Assembly (NCBI GenBank): GCA_947629565.1
Contig: CANREG010000024.1
Span: 1-38,967, forward strand
Length of the DNA: 38,967 bases
Reading direction: 5' to 3'
Source: an uncultured Lachnospiraceae bacterium
GTDB lineage: Bacteria; Bacillota; Clostridia; Lachnospirales; Lachnospiraceae
Positions 24,457 through 32,335 of the stretch are shown here, one piece after another. The position numbers and the translations under genes were made by a program. The number at the start of each line of letters is the position of its first letter. Within the stretch, counting starts at the first letter, position 1. Below the pieces are notes generated by a model. The model had not been told where the DNA came from, made no database searches, and worked only from the letters and a program-made list of their open reading frames with translations.

Positions 24457-26751
24457 ATGGAAGAACAACAGATTTTATTTGAAAGCGGAAACGAACTGGC
24501 CGCCCATGCGGCAAAGCAGATTAATTATCATGTGATGGGGTATTATCCGATTACGCCCTCTACCCAGATTGCGGAGCTGTTAGACCAGATGAAAGCGGAG
24601 GGGGAGCATGATATTTCTTTGATTGCGGCGGAGGGAGAACACAGCGCGGCGGGAATCTGTTATGGCGCTGCTGCCGGCGGGGGCAGGGTATTTAATGCCA
24701 CCAGCGCCAATGGTCTGTTATATGCGTTAGAGCAGCTTCCGGTCCAGTCCGGCACCAGACTGCCTATGGTCTTGAATGTGGCCTGCCGTACAGTGTCGGG
24801 ACCGCTCTGTATCAAGGGAGACCACAGCGACATCATGTATACCTTAAACACAGGATGGCTGATTTTCTTTGCCAATACGCCCCAGGAGGTGTACGACATG
24901 AATCTGTTTGCCTTAAAGCTGGCGGAGCGGGTGAAACTTCCGGCTATCGTGGCCTTCGACGGATTTTTCACCAGTCATCAGAAGCGGAACAGCCAGGTGT
25001 TTAAGGAGGATGCGGTCATAAGAAAATTTATTGGGGAATATCATGCCGATTATTCCGCATTGGATTTAGAGCATCCGGTTTCTATCGGTTCCTATATGAA
25101 CGAACCGGACATTTTGAACAATAAATATCAGCTTCATCTGGCAATGGAGCAGGCGTTAAAGGAACTGCCGGATATCCTGGAGGAATTTCATCATTTATCC
25201 AGCAGACGCTATGAGCTGGTCCAGGGGTATTGCACTGAGGACGCGGAGGTGCTTTTGTTTATACTCGGCTCCGCTTACCATACGGCGAAAGTCGCTGTGG
25301 ACAAGCTGAGAAAGGAGGGAAAAAAGGTGGGGGTGTTCACCACAAAACTGCTGCGCCCTTATCCGGCGGACGACCTCTACAAAATGTGTAAAAATGCAGG
25401 CACCATTGTGGTGGCGGACCGTCAGGACAGCTATGGAGCCGGAGGCGGCAATCTTTCCCTTGAACTGAAAGCCATGATACAGGGGAGATTCCCGGATCAT
25501 CAAAATGAGGACTACGGGCAGCCGGAGGCAGGCTCTTTGTTAAACAGCCAGACGCATATCCGGGTGTTAAGCCGGATTTACGGTTTAGGCGGGAAGGATT
25601 TCTATGAGGAGGACGCCAGAAATCTTCTGCTCTTGGGCTTTGAGGACCGGGCAAAGGCGTTTGATTATACCGGAATCTATCCCGGCAGCGAGGATTACCG
25701 TCCGCCGGAATATTTTGCGCCGATAACGAGGGAGCAGTCAGCGCCGGGCTGTACCCGGACCCAGTGGAAAAATGAGAAAGGCGTCAGCCGGGTAGTGGTT
25801 CAGGGAGGAATGATCAACGAGGTAACGGCCATGCCGAAAAGGCTGGCGCCGGGCCATGGCGCTTGCCCCGGCTGCGGCATACCGGTCAATGTGAACCTTT
25901 TGTTAAAGGGCATAGAGGGAAACGTGGTATTGCTGTTCCATACCGGCTGCGGCATGGTCGTGACCACCGCTTACCCTAAGACGGCCTTTAAGGTGCCGTA
26001 TGTTCACAACCTGTTCCAAAACGGGGCGGCCACATTATCCGGTCTGGTGGAGATGTTTCATCAAAAGCAGAAGCGGGGGGAATATCCGGAGGGCGAGATT
26101 ACCTTCATCATGGTAAGCGGCGACGGCGGCATGGATATCGGCATGGGTTCCGCCCTTGGAACCGCAATCCGCAATGAGCGGCTTATCATTTTTGAATATG
26201 ACAACGGCGGTTATATGAATACAGGCTATCAGCTTTCCTATTCTACGCCTAAGGGCGCCAAAAGCGCCACCTCCCATGTGGGAGCCTTACAGTACGGAAA
26301 GAGATTTTTTCATAAGGATTCTCCCATGCTGATGGCGGCGACCAACCTGCCCTATGTGGCGACGGTGGCGGAATCCAATCCGGCGGATTTTGTGAAAAAA
26401 GCGGCTAAGGCGAAGCTGTATGCCAATGAATTTGGAACGGCATATTTAAAGGCTCTTTCCGCCTGTCCTTTAAACTGGAACGACCAGCCGAATACGGAGC
26501 GGAAAGTGATTGCGGCGGCAGTGGATAGCTGCTATTTTCCTCTCTTTGAAATTGAAAACGGTATCACCACCCTGTCCTATAATCCGGAGGGCGCCCACAA
26601 GAAAATCCCTGTGTTGGATTGGCTTTCCATGATGGGGCGGACGAAGCATTTAAAGAAGGAGGAATATAAGAGCGTGGTGGCGGAAATCCAGCAGGAGGTG
26701 GACAGAAGATGGGAACGGTTAAAGGCGAGGGCAGAGCACCCGCTTTTGTAA
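24457..26751 (+). CDS. 2-oxoacid:ferredoxin oxidoreductase, fused alpha-beta subunit (pyruvate-type)
   Basis: The 764-aa product begins with an alpha region (YYPITPSTQIAELL near residue 30, AEGEHSAAGICYGAAAGG, the pyruvate-type RTVSGPLCIKGDHSD near 113 and VAFDGFFTSHQ) and a domain II (about 260-350). A beta region follows, with APGHGACPGCG near 464 and the thiamine diphosphate/Mg motif GDGGMDIGMGSALG near 555. The ATG at 24457 is chosen because GAAGGGAG lies 8 nt upstream; GTG 24448 is in frame but overlaps that site. With the gamma-delta gene it makes a complete enzyme. The DHSD region suggests pyruvate; related branched-chain oxoacid enzymes cannot be excluded. pta lies 1.6 kb downstream, consistent with acetyl-CoA use. 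Confidence 0.92.
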   Translation: MEEQQILFESGNELAAHAAKQINYHVMGYYPITPSTQIAELLDQMKAEGEHDISLIAAEGEHSAAGICYGAAAGGGRVFNATSANGLLYALEQLPVQSGTRLPMVLNVACRTVSGPLCIKGDHSDIMYTLNTGWLIFFANTPQEVYDMNLFALKLAERVKLPAIVAFDGFFTSHQKRNSQVFKEDAVIRKFIGEYHADYSALDLEHPVSIGSYMNEPDILNNKYQLHLAMEQALKELPDILEEFHHLSSRRYELVQGYCTEDAEVLLFILGSAYHTAKVAVDKLRKEGKKVGVFTTKLLRPYPADDLYKMCKNAGTIVVADRQDSYGAGGGNLSLELKAMIQGRFPDHQNEDYGQPEAGSLLNSQTHIRVLSRIYGLGGKDFYEEDARNLLLLGFEDRAKAFDYTGIYPGSEDYRPPEYFAPITREQSAPGCTRTQWKNEKGVSRVVVQGGMINEVTAMPKRLAPGHGACPGCGIPVNVNLLLKGIEGNVVLLFHTGCGMVVTTAYPKTAFKVPYVHNLFQNGAATLSGLVEMFHQKQKRGEYPEGEITFIMVSGDGGMDIGMGSALGTAIRNERLIIFEYDNGGYMNTGYQLSYSTPKGAKSATSHVGALQYGKRFFHKDSPMLMAATNLPYVATVAESNPADFVKKAAKAKLYANEFGTAYLKALSACPLNWNDQPNTERKVIAAAVDSCYFPLFEIENGITTLSYNPEGAHKKIPVLDWLSMMGRTKHLKKEEYKSVVAEIQQEVDRRWERLKARAEHPLL

Positions 26752-26805
26752 TCCGGCGTAAAAATGTGCGTTTTCAAATCGAAACATTTGCTTTTATAAA
26801 AAATA

Positions 26806-26834
26806 TTGACATCGCCCGTATCGTGAATTATTCT
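26806..26834 (+). promoter_or_regulatory. Sigma-A promoter of the lipase-like gene
   Basis: A perfect TTGACA (26806-26811), a 17-bp spacer and TATTCT (26829-26834) lie 35 bp before the ATG. This is among the best promoter matches in the window. Confidence 0.75.
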
Positions 26835-26868
26835 TAAAACAGAATGTTAAATTCAGGGGGAAATACAA

Positions 26869-28209
26869 ATGAAGATTTTATCACGCATATGGGATATCAT
26901 TCTTATTTTTTATCTGGCAAATGCGCCTACTTTAGTGGCTATGTGGGGACATGGGATTTTTGTTGCCGTGGCAGTTTTGCTGTTCCTTGTTATCAATGTG
27001 GCGCCCTGCCCTGCCAACCGAAAACTGTTGAGCAGGCGGCTTAAGATTTGTGGAAACGGATGCGAGCTTTTAATCGTATTTATCATTTCTGCGGTGATAA
27101 TTACCGTCTATTCCATTGCAGGATTTTTCGGTGCCTTTCCGGTAGGCTCCATAACAGAAAATTTAAAATTATGGCTTATCAACACACTGGTTGCCATACT
27201 TGTGGAGGCGATTGTATTCTGGAACGGAATTATACGGGTGTACATGACTTCCCAGCAGTTAGGATTAAGATGGCGTGTGGTGGGTATTATCTGCGGAATG
27301 ATTCCCATTGCCCATTTAGTAGCGCTGGGAATTATTATCAGGACCGTATCCTTTGAGGTTTCCTTTGAAAATGAAAAGCTTGAGTTAAACCGCCGACGGG
27401 AGGCAGAGCGCATCTGCGCCACCAAATATCCGATTTTGATGGTGCATGGCGTGTTTTTCCGGGATTATCGTTTCCTCAATTATTGGGGGCGGATTCCCAA
27501 GGAGTTGGAAAAAAACGGAGCAGTGGTGTATTATGGCAACCACCAGTCTGCCGAATCGGTGGAGGAATGTGCGAAGGAGATTGCCGCCCGGATTGAGGAA
27601 ATTGTCCGTACAACCGGCTGCGAAAAAGTCAATATCATCGCCCACTCCAAGGGAGGTTTGGATAGCAGATATGCGATTTCCCTTTTGGGGGCCAGCCGGT
27701 ATGTGGCGTCCTTAACCACCATTAACACGCCTCACCGGGGCTGTGAGTTTGCGGATTATCTGCTGTCCAAAATGGCGGAGTCACAGAAAAATATGCTGGC
27801 AAAGACTTATAATGCCGCCCTGAAAAAGTTAGGGGATACCAGCCCGGATTTCTTAGCGGCGGTAAGCGACCTGACTGCCTCTGCCTGTAAAGACCGCAAC
27901 GAACTTGTAAAAGATGTGCCGGAGGTGTATTACCAGAGTGTGGGTTCTACCCTGAACCATGCCTCAAGCGGCAGGTTTCCGCTTAATTTTTCCTATGAAC
28001 TGGTTAATTACTTCGACGGTTCGAATGACGGCTTAGTGGGTGAAAAATCATTTCCATGGGGGGAGAAATTCCAGATGATTCAGGTGACGGGAAAACGGGG
28101 CGTTTCCCATGGTGATATGATTGACTTAAACCGGGAAAATATCAGGGACTTTGATGTGAGGGAATTTTTTGTCCAGCTAGTCAGCAATCTGCGGGAAATG
28201 GGATTTTAG
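26869..28209 (+). CDS. Membrane-anchored alpha/beta-hydrolase, triacylglycerol-lipase-like
   Basis: The 446-aa product starts with about four membrane segments (residues 5-160; for example GIFVAVAVLLFLVINVA and LLIVFIISAVIITVYSIAGF). A lipase-type hydrolase domain follows. It has the oxyanion-region YPILMVHGVFFRD (about 185-197), the nucleophile elbow AHSKGG (Ser at about 260), LTTINTPHRG and a late VSHGDMIDL with the probable catalytic His. AGGGGGA lies about 9 nt before the ATG. A fused multi-pass anchor is unusual for a secreted lipase and suggests action on membrane lipids or an esterase at the membrane face. It has its own promoter, so it is probably not part of the oxidoreductase operon. 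Confidence 0.88.
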   Translation: MKILSRIWDIILIFYLANAPTLVAMWGHGIFVAVAVLLFLVINVAPCPANRKLLSRRLKICGNGCELLIVFIISAVIITVYSIAGFFGAFPVGSITENLKLWLINTLVAILVEAIVFWNGIIRVYMTSQQLGLRWRVVGIICGMIPIAHLVALGIIIRTVSFEVSFENEKLELNRRREAERICATKYPILMVHGVFFRDYRFLNYWGRIPKELEKNGAVVYYGNHQSAESVEECAKEIAARIEEIVRTTGCEKVNIIAHSKGGLDSRYAISLLGASRYVASLTTINTPHRGCEFADYLLSKMAESQKNMLAKTYNAALKKLGDTSPDFLAAVSDLTASACKDRNELVKDVPEVYYQSVGSTLNHASSGRFPLNFSYELVNYFDGSNDGLVGEKSFPWGEKFQMIQVTGKRGVSHGDMIDLNRENIRDFDVREFFVQLVSNLREMGF

Positions 28210-28269
28210 GCTGTCTGGCAATTGTTTGAAAAAAAATCCAAATTTTACCTGAATTTTGTTAAAAATTCC

Positions 28270-28297
28270 TTGTGAAATCTTAAAAAAATTATATAAT
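28270..28297 (+). promoter_or_regulatory. Sigma-A promoter of pta
   Basis: TTGTGA (28270-28275), a 16-bp A/T-rich spacer and a perfect TATAAT (28292-28297) lie about 60 bp upstream of the pta ATG. Confidence 0.65.
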
Positions 28298-28357
28298 AGA
28301 AATAAGGGATTTATCAGTCCGACAATAAAGGATAAGCAGAGAATGGAGGAGAGAGTA

Positions 28358-29341
28358 ATGTTTGGTTTTGGGCAGTTGATTGACATTTTGAAACATAATC
28401 CGAAGAAAATTGTATTTACAGAGGGCAACGACCCCCGTATTCTGGAAGCGTCCTCAAGACTTTTGGCAAGCAATTTCCTGCATCCGATTTTAATCGGCGA
28501 ACCGGATGAGATTTATCAGGTGGCCGGGGACAGCGGATTTAATATCCGGGGCTCCGAGATTATCAACCCTAAGGATTTTCCGGATATGGAAAAGATGGTG
28601 GAGGAGTTTTGTGAGATTAGAAAGAGTAAAGGGGTAACGCCGGAACAGGCGAGGGAATATCTTTTACAGAATAATTATTTCGGAACGATGCTGGTAAAGA
28701 TGGGATATGCAGATTCCCTGTTAGGCGGGGCAACCTATTCCACAGCCGACACAGTCAGGCCGGCCTTGCAGTTGATTAAGACAAAGCCGGGGAATACTCT
28801 GGTATCCTCCTGTTTTATTCTGGTGCGCCCTTCTGCTACCGGTGACAACGAGGTGTTAGCCATGGGAGACTGCGGTATCAATATCCGCCCTTCAGAGGAT
28901 GAATTAGTGGAGATTGCCGAGGAGACCATACGATGCGCCAAGGTGTTCGGCGTAGATCCGAAGGTCGCGTTTTTAAGCTATTCTACCGACGGCTCCGGCC
29001 ATGGCGAGGATGTGGATAAGATGCGGAATGCGGCAAGAAAGACCAAGGAGCGTAACCCGGATGTGCCGATTGACGGCGAGATGCAGTTTGATGCGGCGGT
29101 TTCCCCGAAGGTTTCCCAGAAGAAATGTCCGGATTCCGAGGTGGGCGGCCATGCCAATACCTTTATTTTCCCGGATATCAATGCGGGTAATATCGGATAT
29201 AAAATTGCGCAGAGAATGGGTAATTTCGAGGCTTATGGTCCCATTTTATTAGGACTGAATTCGCCGATTAATGATTTGTCAAGAGGCTGTACAGCCACAG
29301 AAGTCTACTCTATGGCAATTATTACAGCGGCGTTGGCGTAA
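28358..29341 (+). CDS. pta: Phosphate acetyltransferase
   Basis: The 327-aa product is the short, catalytic-domain-only form of phosphotransacetylase, which interconverts acetyl-CoA and acetyl phosphate. Family motifs include KKIVFTEGNDPRILEAS near the N-terminus, the GGATYSTADTVRPALQ stretch (about 127-142), FLSYSTDGSGHGEDVDKM and DGEMQFDAAVSP, HANTFIFPDINAGNIGYKIAQR and the C-terminal GPILLGLNSPINDLSRGC. ATG 28358 is chosen because GGAGGAGAG lies directly upstream; ATG 28343 has no comparable site. No acetate kinase gene follows. The transcript ends at the terminator at 29440, so ackA must lie elsewhere. Confidence 0.97.
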   Translation: MFGFGQLIDILKHNPKKIVFTEGNDPRILEASSRLLASNFLHPILIGEPDEIYQVAGDSGFNIRGSEIINPKDFPDMEKMVEEFCEIRKSKGVTPEQAREYLLQNNYFGTMLVKMGYADSLLGGATYSTADTVRPALQLIKTKPGNTLVSSCFILVRPSATGDNEVLAMGDCGINIRPSEDELVEIAEETIRCAKVFGVDPKVAFLSYSTDGSGHGEDVDKMRNAARKTKERNPDVPIDGEMQFDAAVSPKVSQKKCPDSEVGGHANTFIFPDINAGNIGYKIAQRMGNFEAYGPILLGLNSPINDLSRGCTATEVYSMAIITAALA

Positions 29342-29386
29342 TATAAGAAGTGTCTGCTTCAATGAATATCAGGTATGTAACATTTA

Positions 29387-29417
29387 GCCGGATGCACGCC
29401 CTGAAGGCGCGTCCGGC
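29387..29417. repeat. REP-like palindrome after pta
   Basis: GCCGGATGCACGCC and GGCGCGTCCGGC form a stem of 6 bp, an internal loop and 4 more pairs around CTGAA. No U-run follows on either strand, so it is not by itself a terminator. It may protect the pta mRNA 3' end. Confidence 0.45.
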
Positions 29418-29432
29418 CAAATATCTCAGGGA

Positions 29433-30863
29433 TTAGATGCCCCGCTGTAGATAGCGGGGTTTTTTGATTGGGAAAGAAATCCCTCCTAACTGACGGTAGG
29501 TGCGGCAGATAAGAACGCCTGCAATGACAAAGGTAAAGATGTCTGAAACCGGCATAGAGTATAAAACGCCGTCTAAGCCGAAAAATACGGGCAGCAGCAA
29601 GGCAAAACCTACGCCGAATACAATTTCCCGCACCATGGAAAGCAAAGTGGATTCTAAGGCTTTTCCCATAGCCTGTAAGAAAATGAAGCAGGCCTTATTC
29701 ACGCAGGCAAAGACAAGCATGCAAAGGTAGATGCGGAAGGCTTTGACAGCAAAGTCGGTATAGTAGCTGCTCTCATTGGCTGCGCCGAAAATCTGAATAA
29801 GCTGGCGGGGGAAGAGCTCCACAATGCATAATGCAGTCAGACCGACGGCTGCTTCAGCGGCTAACAGTTTGGTAAACAGGCTTTTTACCCTTTTCGTGAG
29901 TTTGGCGCCCATATTATAGCCGACAATGGGGATGCAGCCTGCGGCCATGCCGACAACAATGGAGATGACAATCTGGAAGAATTTCATTACAATGCCGACT
30001 ACAGCCATGGGAATCTGGGCAAACTGCTCCTTTCCAAATACCGGATGCAGGGCGCCGTATTTTCTAATCATGTTGTTGATGGCGGCCATGGCGGCAACAA
30101 GGGAAATCTGGGAAAGAAAGCTGCATATTCCCAGTATCAGAGTTTTCCTTGCAATGCTTAAATCAATGCGGTAATCTGCCTTTTGCGGCTTTACCGTCTT
30201 CATATGAAACAGATACCATACGGCCAAAAGAGCAGTGACAATCTGGCCGATTACGGTAGCAACCGCCGCTCCCATCATTCCCCATTTGAACAGGAAAATA
30301 AAAATGGGATCAAGAATGATATTCAGCGCGGCTCCGGCCAGCGTAGACACCATGGCAAATCTGGGATTTCCATCGGCGCGGATGATGGGGTTCATCGCCT
30401 GCCCGAACATATAGAAGGGAATACCCAGGGAAATGTAAAAGAAGTACTCTTTGGAGTATCGGAAGGTTTCCTCATTGACAGTGCCGCCGAACATGGCAAT
30501 AATCCGGTTGCTTAAAAGCAGGTAAACGGCGCATAATATGATACTGCATGCAATGCTTAAGACAACGGAATTGCCTACGCTTTTCCTTGCCCGGTCAGAT
30601 TCCTTTTTTCCGAGGCTTAAGCTGACAAAGGCGCAGCAGCCGTCCCCAATCATAACCGCTATGGCAAGGGCGATTACCGTCAGGGGAAATACCACTGTGT
30701 TTGCAGCATTGCCATAAGAGCCAAGATAGGCGGCGTTTGCAATAAAGATTTGGTCCACAATATTATACAGCGCGCCAACTAAAAGAGAGATAATACAGGG
30801 AACAGCATATTTTTGCATCAGTTTTCCGATTCGTTCTGTTCCTAAAAATTGATTTGTTTCCAT
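29433..30863 (-). CDS. MATE-family multidrug/Na+ antiporter
   Basis: The 476-aa protein has about twelve membrane segments and MATE landmarks: IGKLMQKYAVPCIISLLVGALYNIVDQIF at the N-terminus, GDGCCAFVSLSLGKKE, NPIIRADGNPRFAM (about 142) and a later AAGCIPIVGYNMGAK segment. Such proteins export cationic compounds in exchange for Na+ or H+; the substrate here is unknown. AAAGGA lies about 9 nt before the ATG. Its leader appears to begin with a long terminator-like hairpin (30892-30938). The last residues, PRYLQRG, are encoded by DNA that on the other strand is the pta terminator. Confidence 0.95.
   Translation of the reverse strand: METNQFLGTERIGKLMQKYAVPCIISLLVGALYNIVDQIFIANAAYLGSYGNAANTVVFPLTVIALAIAVMIGDGCCAFVSLSLGKKESDRARKSVGNSVVLSIACSIILCAVYLLLSNRIIAMFGGTVNEETFRYSKEYFFYISLGIPFYMFGQAMNPIIRADGNPRFAMVSTLAGAALNIILDPIFIFLFKWGMMGAAVATVIGQIVTALLAVWYLFHMKTVKPQKADYRIDLSIARKTLILGICSFLSQISLVAAMAAINNMIRKYGALHPVFGKEQFAQIPMAVVGIVMKFFQIVISIVVGMAAGCIPIVGYNMGAKLTKRVKSLFTKLLAAEAAVGLTALCIVELFPRQLIQIFGAANESSYYTDFAVKAFRIYLCMLVFACVNKACFIFLQAMGKALESTLLSMVREIVFGVGFALLLPVFFGLDGVLYSMPVSDIFTFVIAGVLICRTYRQLGGISFPIKKPRYLQRGI
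29440..29465 (+). terminator. Intrinsic terminator of pta
   Basis: CCCCGC (29440-29445), an 8-nt loop, GCGGGG (29454-29459), then six Ts (29460-29465). It is unidirectional: on the minus strand the hairpin has no U-run. It lies inside the final codons of the convergent MATE gene. Confidence 0.85.
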
Positions 30864-30883
30864 TTTATTTCGTCCTTTCTTAC

Positions 30884-30938
30884 AAAAAAATAAACGAGCG
30901 GCAGATAACTGGATTTACGCAGTATCTGCCACTCGTTT
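30884..30938 (-). terminator. Terminator-like hairpin in the MATE leader (candidate attenuator)
   Basis: On the minus strand AAACGAGTGGCAGATACTG pairs with CAGTTATCTGCCGCTCGTTT: 19 pairs including one G-U, one bulged T, loop CGTAAATC. An A and seven Ts follow. This has full intrinsic-terminator form yet sits between the promoter and the MATE start codon. The predicted transcription start (about 30938) coincides with the first base of the stem. Most transcripts would end here unless something prevents folding. No obvious alternative antiterminator pairing is seen. Confidence 0.75.
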
Positions 30939-30944
30939 AAGATT

Positions 30945-30973
30945 ATTTTATGAATTTGCACCTTGAAAGTCAA
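30945..30973 (-). promoter_or_regulatory. Sigma-A promoter of the MATE gene
   Basis: On the minus strand TTGACT (30968-30973), a 17-bp spacer and TAAAAT (30945-30950). The rest of the stretch up to 31100 shows no gene. Confidence 0.7.
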
Positions 30974-31099
30974 AGGTATTTTTCAACAAAAAACAGGGAA
31001 AAAAACGAGGTGTCCATGTCAAAAATGTGCAGGGTTTGTAAAATGATTATTGATTCTCCAGGTGGATTAGAAATTGTTAGCAGATAAAATAGAAATAGG

Positions 31100-31128
31100 T
31101 TGAATTTATCCTAGAATTGACATATACT
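31100..31128 (+). promoter_or_regulatory. Sigma-A promoter of the antitoxin gene
   Basis: TTGAAT (31100-31105), 17 bp, TATACT (31123-31128), 32 bp before the antitoxin ATG. Overlapping TATAAT at 31128 is an alternative -10. Phd-type antitoxins normally bind this region of their own operon. Confidence 0.6.
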
Positions 31129-31160
31129 ATAATCATCAAAACAATGCGGAGGTATATATA

Positions 31161-31403
31161 ATGACAATAGATACAAATACAATGGTTTCCATTACAGAAG
31201 CAAATCAAAATTTTTCAAAAGTGGCCAGACTTGTGGATGAACATGGAACAGCGGTAATCCTGAAAAACAATGTTCCCCGATACCTTGTGATTGATTTTAG
31301 TAAAGCAGAGTCAGAGTGTGAAGCAGCGGATGAGGATGTATTAAACATATCAAAAAGGTTATTGGCGAAGAATAAGGAAGCCTACGAGGTATTAGCTCAA
31401 TGA
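31161..31403 (+). CDS. Phd/YefM-type antitoxin
   Basis: The 80-aa product has the Phd/YefM N-terminal DNA-binding fold pattern: SITEANQNFSKVARLVDEHGTAVILKNNVPRYLVIDF, then a Glu-rich, probably flexible tail that would bind and neutralise a toxin. CGGAGGT precedes the ATG. Its TGA overlaps the ATG of the truncated toxin frame (ATGA at 31400-31403), the usual coupled order antitoxin-toxin. With the toxin broken, this is likely an orphan antitoxin that could still act as an autorepressor or counter related toxins elsewhere. Confidence 0.9.
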   Translation: MTIDTNTMVSITEANQNFSKVARLVDEHGTAVILKNNVPRYLVIDFSKAESECEAADEDVLNISKRLLAKNKEAYEVLAQ

Positions 31404-31522
31404 TTAGACTGACTAAGAAACAGATTCTGATGCTTCATTCCCAGATGATTAGGGTTTACGGCGGCAGTGACGGGATCAGAGATGAAAAATTGCGCATTTT
31501 ACAGGCACTCAACCTACGGTAG
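31400..31522 (+). pseudogene. Truncated Doc (Fic-fold) toxin remnant
   Basis: The frame overlapping the antitoxin stop encodes 40 residues: MIRLTKKQILMLHSQMIRVY, then GGSDGIRDEKLRILQALN and a TAG stop. The beginning closely matches the start of death-on-curing toxins (RLTKEQILMLH..., GGSDGIRDEGLLDSAL...). Full-length proteins run to about 125-140 aa, with an HxFxDGNKR-type catalytic motif. No such motif is found in any frame of the 80 bp before the next gene. The break follows the DGIRDE helix, where LLDSAL is replaced by LRILQAL. The toxin is therefore very probably inactive. A short regulatory peptide cannot be excluded. Confidence 0.8.
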
Positions 31523-31603
31523 AGTACGCAGAAATCAACTGCCGGTTCGTGTTAATTCGCATCAATTTCAGATATATTTTAGCTATGAAAGGAGGTGCCC
31601 GAT

Positions 31604-32218
31604 ATGGATCAAATCAAAATAGGAAAATTCATAGCGTCATGCAGAAAAGAACAGGGAATGACCCAGGCAGCCCTTGCCGAGAAGCTCGACATAAGTGACC
31701 GGGCGGTATCAAAATGGGAAACGGGAAAATCCATGCCGGATTCCGGAATTATGCTGGAATTGTGTGATTTTCTGAAAATCAATGTCAATGAACTCCTGTC
31801 GGGCGAAAGAATTATGGCAGAATCATATGATAAGTGGGCAGAAGAAAATCTGCTGGCAATGAAAAGGGAAATCGAAGAAAAAAACAGGCAGATGTTAAAG
31901 ACGGAATACTGGATTGTCCTTCCGGCTGTCCTTGCCGGACTCGTCATGGTATTTGTGGCTTCATTTGTTGTGATGCCTGCATGGCTGCGAGGGACGCTTA
32001 TTGTATTTGCTGCTGCATTGATAGTTACAGTTGCTTTCGTTGCAGTAGAAATTGAGCAGAAAACCGGATACTATGAGTGCCAAAATTGCGGTCACAGACA
32101 TGTACCGACTTACTGGCAAACCAATCTTGCGCCGCATGCCGGCAGGACGAGATACATGAAATGCCCGGAGTGCGGAAAACGAAGCTGGCAGAGGAAAGTA
32201 TTGACAAAGGAAGATTAA
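31604..32218 (+). CDS. XRE-type HTH membrane protein with C-terminal zinc ribbon
   Basis: The 204-aa protein has an N-terminal helix-turn-helix (RKEQGMTQAALAEKLDISDR and AVSKWETGKSMPDSG, about 12-48). A coiled stretch and two adjacent membrane segments (about 100-142) follow, and the tail carries two CxxC pairs (Cys159/162 and Cys187/190) that should bind zinc. ATG 31604 has AAAGGAGGT 8 nt upstream. It may be a membrane-tethered transcription regulator. This architecture is common in Lachnospiraceae, and its targets are unknown. Transcription ends at the bidirectional terminator at 32249. Confidence 0.9.
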   Translation: MDQIKIGKFIASCRKEQGMTQAALAEKLDISDRAVSKWETGKSMPDSGIMLELCDFLKINVNELLSGERIMAESYDKWAEENLLAMKREIEEKNRQMLKTEYWIVLPAVLAGLVMVFVASFVVMPAWLRGTLIVFAAALIVTVAFVAVEIEQKTGYYECQNCGHRHVPTYWQTNLAPHAGRTRYMKCPECGKRSWQRKVLTKED

Positions 32219-32248
32219 ATTTCTGTTTCGATTGTATTAAATTTACAA

Positions 32249-32335
32249 AAAAAATAACCGGAACCCCTTTTACAGGTTATCCCAGAATATGGCGGTCTTC
32301 ATGGGAAAGATGTAAAGGGGTTCCGGTTATTTTTT
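32249..32335. terminator. Long bidirectional terminator
   Basis: AATAACCGGAACCCCTTTTACA (left arm, 32249-32274 with flanking As) pairs with the right arm TGTAAAGGGGTTCCGGTTAT (32311-32330) over about 25 bp with one bulged T. The loop has an inner TCCCA/TGGGA stem. T-runs follow on both strands: six on the plus, eight on the minus. It serves the XRE gene and the convergent DtxR-type gene, whose stop codon lies in the right arm. Confidence 0.85.

Noticed and set aside
28343-28357. Earlier pta start at ATG 28343
   Set aside because: It would overlap the strong GGAGGAGAG site that serves ATG 28358, and its own upstream site is poor.
2556-31037. An exact 17-bp match AAAAATGTGCAGGGTTT at 2556-2572 and 31021-31037
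   Set aside because: Flanks do not extend the match and no third copy was noticed. A chance match of this length in 39 kb of A/T-rich DNA is not surprising.
30864-31160. Known riboswitch (such as guanidine or preQ1) in the MATE leader
   Set aside because: The leader starts at the hairpin itself and shows no ACGR-loop pair or other recognised aptamer core. Only a terminator-like stem is supported.
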